A DNA stretch of 64,000 bases from Epiperipatus broadwayi. Its lineage: Eukaryota; Onychophora; Udeonychophora; Euonychophora; Peripatidae. A program made the position numbers and the translations under genes. The notes below the pieces were generated by a model that was not told the origin of the DNA, searched no databases, and saw nothing but the letters and a program-made list of their open reading frames with translations. The stretch is from positions 91,470-155,469 of the forward strand of contig JAQFVV010013331.1 of NCBI GenBank assembly GCA_028023455.1. The letters run 5' to 3'. The first letter of the stretch is position 1. Each line of letters begins with the position of its first letter. Below are positions 57,835 through 64,000 of the stretch, one piece after another.

Positions 57835-58207
57835 TAGTATAAATGAAGCTTCTAAACATAAAGAAAAAGCAAATCTAGATACTAGCAAAAGCGGCCGAAC
57901 TGGGAGAAGACGCGGAAATATTTATGTAAACAAAAGCTTGAAAAAAAAAATATATATATATAATAAACAAACGGAACAAAATCGCGGCGATTCTTAACAT
58001 CGCAAATGGGTAAACAAAACATCGGGAACCGGAGCAAAATAAACAAAACAAATAAAGCATAGCAGGAGATAAGGGAGCGGACGCCGATCGGTCGCTGTCA
58101 CCATAAAACAAATAAATCAAAAGTAAAAAAGAACCACATTCCCGTAAACAGTAGTGAAAAAATTATAATAGGCCAAATAAATCAAGATCAACGAGACAAC
58201 AAACAGA
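57835..58207 (+). other. Leader between primer site and Gag-Pol ORF
   Basis: A-rich, about 370 nt, probably holding the packaging signal. A short upstream ORF of 11 codons starts at ATG 57,843. No trace of the coiled-coil Gag extension seen in older relatives is present. Confidence 0.6.
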
Positions 58208-61200
58208 ATGGAGGGAAAATGGATAAAAATAGAGCATTTCAAAGGAAAGGGAAATGAGAATCCATGTCGATATATAGAAAGTTTGAAGAGGTTATTTTCA
58301 TGCGAGCAGTTCAGCGAAGAATCCAAAATAGCGATCGCATGTAGCCACATCCAAGGGGAAGTTGTGGAATGGTGGGAGACAATGAAAAACAAACCAGAGA
58401 CATTCGAGGAATATCAAAGGGCCATCATGAAAAGATATTGGGGAGTAGCCCAGCAGGAAAGGGAAAGATGGGAGATCGAACAAAACAAAAGGGAAGAAGA
58501 GGAAAAATACAGTACCTTCGTCCAGAGACAGATGGCAAGATTAAAAAAAATAGACAAATACCAAATACCAGAGGAACAGCAAATTAAGATAGCGGGACGC
58601 AACCTACCCAGGGAGATCAAACAAATCATTGAAAGGGAAACCGAAATAACAGGAGTGCTGAAGAAACTACAGGCGATCGAAAACGACGATTATTTTAACC
58701 AAGAGGAGGACAATGGGATCAGAATAGCCAATATAACACAAGATGGGGGGGGGGAAGGACCTCGGAGAAGACAGGAATGCCCAATAATCGACGTGTCAAT
58801 CCAGGGGTTCAAGGCAAGGGCTTTGCTGGATACGGGAAGCCAAGTATCCGTAATGGCACAGGAAATTTTCAACAAGATCGCCCAAGGGCCAACAGAGATA
58901 AAAATCCTACCGCTAAAAGGGACCCAAATTGTACTGGCCAATGGAAAAAAGGCGAAAATACAAACCAAACAAGTGTGGGCGAATATCAGCATTGCAGGAC
59001 AGGAGTTTACCCAGGTCGTACTAATACTGGAAGGCTTAATCCATGACTTAGTATTAGGATCAGACTTCATGAAAATGGCTAAATGTAACATCGATTACGG
59101 GACCGAACTAGCAAGGATCAGCACAGTCACGGTGCCTTTCAAAAGCAAAGTGGACGAAGAACCAGAAAGACAAAGGAAGCTGCAATGCATCGCGATAAAA
59201 GGGGAAATCGAAAAAAGAATCGAGGAAATAACTGGACCAGACAAAGAAAAGAAGGAAAGAATTCAGGAAATATTGGGGGCGCACAAAAGTGTCTTCTCGG
59301 ACAAACCGGGAGTAATTCAAGGGTACGAACACCGGATCCGATTGAGCACCAGCCACCCATATCAGACGAGGGCATACCCGATCCCATTCCAATACCGGAA
59401 AGAAATTGAAACCCAGTTAAAGCAGATGACGGAGTGGGGAGTCGTTTCAAAATGCACCTCGCCGTACAATAATCCCATCCTAGCCGTGAAAAAAGGGGAC
59501 GGGTCAATACGATTGTGCCTCGACGCTAGGCAACTAAACAAGGTAACGATCCCGGACACAAACGCCCCACCTGTCATGAACGAACTAATGACCAGGTTCC
59601 GGAACAAGCGGATTTTTTCCACGATGGATTTAACCAATAGTTACTGGCAAATGAGCCTCCACCCCGACGACCGAAAGTACACCGCATTCAAATATAACGG
59701 AAGGGCGTACCAGTTCAACCGAGTACCCTTCGGGTTAAAGAACAGTGGGGCAGGCTTGGTACAATGCCTGGATCAAACCCTATCTGACGAGGTAAAAGGA
59801 TTTGCGACGATGTACGTGGACGACATCATCATAGCATCCAATGACGTCGAGGAGCATTGCCGGCACTTAGAAAGGCTACTCCAAGAATGCGAGCAGAAGG
59901 GGATCAAAATCAACATCAAGAAGAGCCATTTTGCGACACAGGAGGTCAAGTTCTTGGGACACATAGTCAGCCCGGATGGAGTGCGGCCTAACCCCGAAAA
60001 AATCCAGGCGATCCAGGAATTTCCCACCCCAAAGAAGAAGAAGGACATTAAGGCATTCCTCGGAATGTGTACCTTTTATAACAAGTTCTACGAGAACTTC
60101 ACCCACGATATGGAGCCCTTGTTACAACTACTAAGAAAGGAGCAAGCATGGGTGTGGGACGAGAAGCGGGAACGGAGTTTCCGGAGAGTAAAAGAAGGGT
60201 TCCTGAAACAAACAATATTGACATACCCGGATTTCGACCAGATGTTCTGGGTACAAACGGACAGCAGTGACATCGGGCTGGGGGCCACGTTGTACCAGAA
60301 GGGGCCGGAGGGAGAACAGAGAGTGTTGGCGTTCATTAGTCGGCTACTTAAAGACCCGGAAAGAAGGTACACGGTCACCGAGCGAGAAGCCCTCGCCATA
60401 GTGTGGGCGTTCAAAAAATTCCGGCAATACCTGGTCGGGTCCAAAGTAAGGGTCGTCACTGACCACCGGAGTCTGGAATTCCTAAACAAAAGCTTCCTGA
60501 CAAACAACAGATTGGTGCGGTGGAGTCTAGCCCTGCAGGAATTTCAATATGAGGTAGAATACTGCAAAGGAAGGGATAACGTGATCGCGGACACGCTGAG
60601 CCGTTACCCGGTAGGAACTCAGACGAATGCGGAGGCAAGCGAGTTCGCATACATAGCCGCAACGACCCGACAGGACAAGAAGGGAGGGCTTAAAGCAGGC
60701 AACATTCGAAGGAGCCAGGAAAAGGACGAGGACTGCCAACGAATAATCGGTTATTTACGTAAAGGGAAGTCGAAGGCGGGCTCTTACCAGGGGGAAGAAG
60801 GAACCGAAGGGGGTCCACTATGGAAATATCGGGACCGATGCATCACCCTGGGGGGGTTACTCCAAAGAAACACAGGGAATGGGAAGCAAACCCGGATTAT
60901 AATCCCGAAAGAAATGCGAAATCAAATGATCGACGAGACACATCGGGAACGCGGACATTATGGAGCGAACAAGACTGAGGGATACCTTAGCAATTGGTTT
61001 TACTGGCCTGGAATGCACCGGGACATCGCCGCAAGATTACGGGGATGCGATGTCTGTGCGAGGACCAAACCACTAAATCGATCCAATGAAGGACCTCAGA
61101 TACCAATTATCATACGGGAACCTAACCACACCGTGGCGATCGATTACTACGGGCCGTTACCGATGGCCGGGGGAAAGAGATATATATTAGTCGCATACGA

Positions 61201-61909
61201 CTTATGTTCCAAAATGGTCGCCGCCTACCCCATGGCCCGGGCTAACGCACACCAGACCATCAAATTATTGGAGACAAAACAGTTTCCCATCATTGGGAAG
61301 CCTAAGTACATCCTATCGGATCATGGCACACCATTTGTGTCGAAAACTTGGCGGCAGTGGATAAATCGAACCGGGATCAAACACCACATGACGTCGATCC
61401 GGAACCCGCAGAGCAACCCGTGCGAGCGAGTAATGCGGGAATTGGGACGGTTATTCCGTGTGTATACTGCGGGAGATCACCGGAAATGGGTCCAGGAGAT
61501 TCCCCGGATCACGGGAATGATCAACTCCTCAAAAAATGAATCAACTGGATTTGAACCAAGCCGACTCCATTATGGGCAACCGATCTCTTACCCATACGAT
61601 GACAGGCCCACCATCCGAACCGGAAAAATCGATAGGAAACAAGACAACCAAATAGCGCTACGAAGATTGGAGCACATGGGAAAAAGGCGAACGCAGACCA
61701 AGAAGCCCACCCGGAATACGTTCAAAGTGGGCGATAGAGTGATGGTAAAGGCCAACCCGGTCAGTCGACCCGGACAAAACATCTACAAAAAATTCCTCGA
61801 CATATACGAGGGCCCATACGAGATCGTCAGGGCATATGGAAACAACGCCTTTGCGTTGACCCACGGAAAAGGAACGTTCAATGCAAGAGCACTGAAGAGA
61901 GCCGAATAA
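58208..61909 (+). CDS. gag-pol: Gag-Pol polyprotein, Ty3/gypsy (1,233 aa)
   Basis: Single uninterrupted ORF. Residues ~5-160: capsid-like Gag (FKGKGNENPCRYIESLKRLF; CSHIQGEVVEWWE). No CCHC zinc knuckle anywhere in Gag. ~192-300: aspartic protease (DTGS at 208-211; LVLGSDF at 281-287). ~370-620: reverse transcriptase (LCLDARQLNK; FSTMDLTNSYWQ; FGLKNS; catalytic YVDD at 536-539). ~678-800: RNase H (Asp685, Glu727, Asp752, Asp795 as likely catalytic set). ~905-955: integrase zinc domain (H912, H917, C947, C950). ~970-1,080: DDE core (Asp979, Asp1038, Glu1073). ~1,170-1,215: C-terminal GPY/F module (EGPYEIVRAY at 1,201-1,210). Gag and Pol are fused in one frame without shift or stop, so Gag excess must come from protease or another mechanism. 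The ATG at 58,208 is the first in frame; no upstream extension is open. Products act in cytoplasmic particles and then the nucleus. Confidence 0.97.
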   Translation: MEGKWIKIEHFKGKGNENPCRYIESLKRLFSCEQFSEESKIAIACSHIQGEVVEWWETMKNKPETFEEYQRAIMKRYWGVAQQERERWEIEQNKREEEEKYSTFVQRQMARLKKIDKYQIPEEQQIKIAGRNLPREIKQIIERETEITGVLKKLQAIENDDYFNQEEDNGIRIANITQDGGGEGPRRRQECPIIDVSIQGFKARALLDTGSQVSVMAQEIFNKIAQGPTEIKILPLKGTQIVLANGKKAKIQTKQVWANISIAGQEFTQVVLILEGLIHDLVLGSDFMKMAKCNIDYGTELARISTVTVPFKSKVDEEPERQRKLQCIAIKGEIEKRIEEITGPDKEKKERIQEILGAHKSVFSDKPGVIQGYEHRIRLSTSHPYQTRAYPIPFQYRKEIETQLKQMTEWGVVSKCTSPYNNPILAVKKGDGSIRLCLDARQLNKVTIPDTNAPPVMNELMTRFRNKRIFSTMDLTNSYWQMSLHPDDRKYTAFKYNGRAYQFNRVPFGLKNSGAGLVQCLDQTLSDEVKGFATMYVDDIIIASNDVEEHCRHLERLLQECEQKGIKINIKKSHFATQEVKFLGHIVSPDGVRPNPEKIQAIQEFPTPKKKKDIKAFLGMCTFYNKFYENFTHDMEPLLQLLRKEQAWVWDEKRERSFRRVKEGFLKQTILTYPDFDQMFWVQTDSSDIGLGATLYQKGPEGEQRVLAFISRLLKDPERRYTVTEREALAIVWAFKKFRQYLVGSKVRVVTDHRSLEFLNKSFLTNNRLVRWSLALQEFQYEVEYCKGRDNVIADTLSRYPVGTQTNAEASEFAYIAATTRQDKKGGLKAGNIRRSQEKDEDCQRIIGYLRKGKSKAGSYQGEEGTEGGPLWKYRDRCITLGGLLQRNTGNGKQTRIIIPKEMRNQMIDETHRERGHYGANKTEGYLSNWFYWPGMHRDIAARLRGCDVCARTKPLNRSNEGPQIPIIIREPNHTVAIDYYGPLPMAGGKRYILVAYDLCSKMVAAYPMARANAHQTIKLLETKQFPIIGKPKYILSDHGTPFVSKTWRQWINRTGIKHHMTSIRNPQSNPCERVMRELGRLFRVYTAGDHRKWVQEIPRITGMINSSKNESTGFEPSRLHYGQPISYPYDDRPTIRTGKIDRKQDNQIALRRLEHMGKRRTQTKKPTRNTFKVGDRVMVKANPVSRPGQNIYKKFLDIYEGPYEIVRAYGNNAFALTHGKGTFNARALKRAE

Positions 61910-61961
61910 TTTCGCTCCTTCACCGAGCTAAAACCCGCAGCATCGGATTTTACTCTACACC

Positions 61962-61974
61962 GGGCGGGGAGATA
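61962..61974 (+). other. Polypurine tract
   Basis: GGGCGGGGAGATA immediately before the TGTAAC of the 3' LTR; primes plus-strand DNA synthesis. Confidence 0.75.
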
Positions 61975-64000
61975 TGTAACGAGACAGCGTTACATCAATA
62001 TTAAATCTAGGATACATCGATAAACACACACACACCAGCAAGCAACATAAAACACTCGTAACTTTATTTTCGTAATTAGTAATAGTTTTCTTTCTCTCAT
62101 AAATACATTTATAAAACACATTGATAAAATGCAGACGGTAAAACGTCTAATTAAATGATTAAAGCCTTTAGATAATAAAAATAATAACAAAAAATAATTT
62201 GCTCTCCTAAATAATAAAATATAATATGCACTCCTAAAATAATAAAAATAATTATCAATCAAAATCACCACGGGGAATTAAAAAATGTTTATTTTAGAAA
62301 TATAATTTTAACTAGAATAAAACTTATAGAAAAGATTTGAGGAAAAGATAAATGCTCGACTTCTAAATTTAAAATAACTTGTATTGTTCTAGTAAAACAC
62401 ACGCACACACGCATGCATTCGAGGTGTGAAGGAATAAGGTTGGTTGAGTGAGATTGCAAAATGAGATTGTCTCAAAATAAATATTGCCTTTAGCACAAAG
62501 AGTGAGTGAACAGGTACCTCAAACGCGGACCTGAACGACAACTCCAAGAACAGGGAACTATGGGGGTAGATTGGATCCTAAGATATGGATCAACCCTTAT
62601 AAATACCAGTCAAAACCTATTCAATGGTTGGATTCAGTTCGATTCGATTCATTTCGATTGATACATTCTCATTATTGTGTTTTTTTATTTTCCAATTCTC
62701 AGTACGCTGAATTACCACCTGCTCATTTATTCCGATGCTTATGCTTTTATTTAAAATTAGAATTGTTCTGAATTAGCTTGGTTATTCCTCAATATTTAAA
62801 ATGATCATCATGAAATTAATACCAAGAGCGTCGACTGTCATGAGGGGCTAATAAACCCTTCAGTGACTGATCGGCGCTCCGCTACTGAAATATCTCCGAA
62901 GCTATGAAATTCTGATAACATCGTCGTGTTAAGTGAATGCTCCTAATAAAAGAAATGTTCCGTGAAACACCCAAACTCGTCCAGACCAATCGACCTTCGT
63001 TGCAACCAAGACAAATCCTAGGTAAATATGTTTTATATTATGTTCACTCACTCAATTAATAAACTCGTAAGGCAATCTCGTAATTAACCAACATAAATTT
63101 ACTCAAATAAATCTTAAGACTTTCCTCGTCATAATAGTTTATCTTTGTTACTGAACTTTGTAAACATGAACTTTGAACTTAAGTGAATCTAAGGAAAGAT
63201 TATATATTTATCAAATAGAAAGGAACTTTCTCGTTATTCAAATTGTGTTATGAATACTTATGGTTCTCTGTGGGCGTGAATGTATGTGCGCGTGTGTAAT
63301 AAATCAATTAATAATGTTTTGTAATAAATCAATTAATAATGTTTTGTAATAAATCAATTAATAATGTTTTCTTTTCATATTTAATAAACTTGTTCAATAT
63401 CTAATCAAGTCGAGCATATCTCAAATCTTTTCACACACAATCAAAACCGTAGTTATTTATTCTTTGATAACTTATCTTTGAAGTAGATTTAGTTAATTTT
63501 AATTTTCATTTAGTTATTTTATTAATTATGTCACCATCGTGCCGTAAGTCACGATGTTTCTTATTTCACCTTAGTTAAGATAGATTTAAGAGCGGGCGGG
63601 TCTATAATCAATCAATGTAAACGTCAATGAATTATGTTATATACAATAAAGCGGGGGGATGAACTTGTAAGCCTTGTGTTCGGGGCGTAAGCGAACAACC
63701 TCATAGGTCAGTGACAACCAATAAACGATCCTTATGCCGTGATCGACTTATTAGAAAATCATGCTGATTTTCATTAGCGGACAATGCGTCTTCTCCGGGA
63801 GGAGTTGTCCTGGAAACAATCTTGTAACAACCTTGAGACACCTTATTGGTCCATGCTGGGAGTGTTGAGCTAGTGGGTGGGATTAGACTTCGAAATCGTT
63901 TTGACATGATGTAAGGTGATGCGAGTAGTTAAAATCAACTTAAATAATCGTATCTGGCGCCCCCTTATGTGGATCGTGAATAACTGTCGATGTAAGAAAA
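61975..64000 (+). repeat. 3' LTR of the young gypsy element (cut by window end)
   Basis: Aligned base by base with 55,698-57,736. Differences seen: C/T near 56,300; a 5-bp loss after CAATGGTT; one T fewer in a T run; G/A and G/T plus a 1-bp loss near 57,175-57,195; a 6-bp loss in an ATTTTA run; A/T in CAATCAAAG; A/T in GCTGAATTT; C/T in GGAGTCGTC; A/T in CAATCATG. About 77 bp of this LTR, including GTTACA, lie past the window. Confidence 0.95.

Larger units (their letters stand above)
55698..64000 (+). mobile_element. Young, apparently intact Ty3/gypsy retrotransposon
   Basis: LTR (55,698-57,813), primer site, leader, a single Gag-Pol ORF (58,208-61,909), purine tract and a second LTR (from 61,975, cut by the window end). 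LTR ends are TGTAAC ... GTTACA, a perfect 6-bp inverted repeat. The sequence before the 5' LTR ends ...TCAATAC; the right-hand target duplication is outside the window. The coding part is much richer in G+C than the host DNA. Nearly identical LTRs and an unbroken ORF point to recent, possibly ongoing, activity. There is no envelope ORF. Confidence 0.95.

Noticed and set aside
58298-61864. Many antisense and out-of-frame open stretches across the young Gag-Pol ORF
   Set aside because: They mirror the real ORF's GC-rich codons in other frames, have no recognisable motifs, and the sense frame has every expected domain.

Overview
This window is AT-rich nuclear DNA of a metazoan. The repeat types are eukaryotic: an intact Ty3/gypsy LTR retrotransposon, RTE-type and other non-LTR fragments, tRNA-derived SINEs, Penelope-like traces, and small inverted-repeat DNA transposons. 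Splice-like signals and TTAGGG-type telomeric motifs fit an animal. Repeat style suggests an invertebrate with a very AT-rich genome, perhaps a lophotrochozoan or cnidarian, but the species cannot be named from the sequence. No rRNA, functional tRNA, CRISPR or operon structure is visible. The only plausible host coding sequence is a two-exon fragment at 18.5-18.8 kb.

Layout. 0-2.7 kb: a broken RTE-type LINE whose 3' half lies on the minus strand and whose endonuclease half is inverted onto the plus strand. 3.9-9.8 kb: an old, decayed plus-strand gypsy element (primer site, coiled-coil Gag extension, capsid, protease, RT, RNase H, integrase). 10-24 kb: mostly unassigned AT-rich DNA with a palindromic SINE pair (12.9-13.5 kb), a candidate solo LTR (15.8-17.2 kb), a foldback hairpin (17.6-17.8 kb), the host exon candidate, and LINE fragments (20.3 and 22.7 kb). 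24.2-29.5 kb: a minus-strand LTR pair flanking a short interior with a coiled-coil Gag-like remnant and a 165-codon ORF but no pol; one LTR carries a SINE with a clean empty site in its partner. 29.7-30.4 kb: tandem and inverted copies of a dispersed repeat with a hammerhead-like core. 32.7-35.8 kb: a purine-skewed tract with a promoter-like start. 36.6-37.6 kb and 45.5-49.7 kb: two copies of another dispersed repeat, the second split by a Penelope-like inverted-repeat element and a 2.7-kb solo LTR. 42.4-43.5 kb and 51.6-52.9 kb: two nonautonomous DNA transposons with 8-bp target duplications.

49.7-64 kb is a nested stack. An old minus-strand gypsy relative (diverged LTRs at 49.7 and 54.8 kb, gag remnant at 53.3-54.5 kb) holds a DNA transposon in its interior. 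Its right LTR is cut by a young gypsy element starting at 55,698. The young element has a 2,116-bp LTR, primer site, 390-nt leader, a single 1,233-codon Gag-Pol ORF with all catalytic residues visible, a purine tract, and a 3' LTR that runs off the window about 77 bp before its end. Its LTRs differ by only seven substitutions and four short indels, so it inserted recently and may still be active. It encodes the whole copy cycle: capsid-like Gag packages RNA, protease cleaves the polyprotein, RT/RNase H copies RNA from the tRNA primer, and integrase inserts the DNA. No envelope gene is present.
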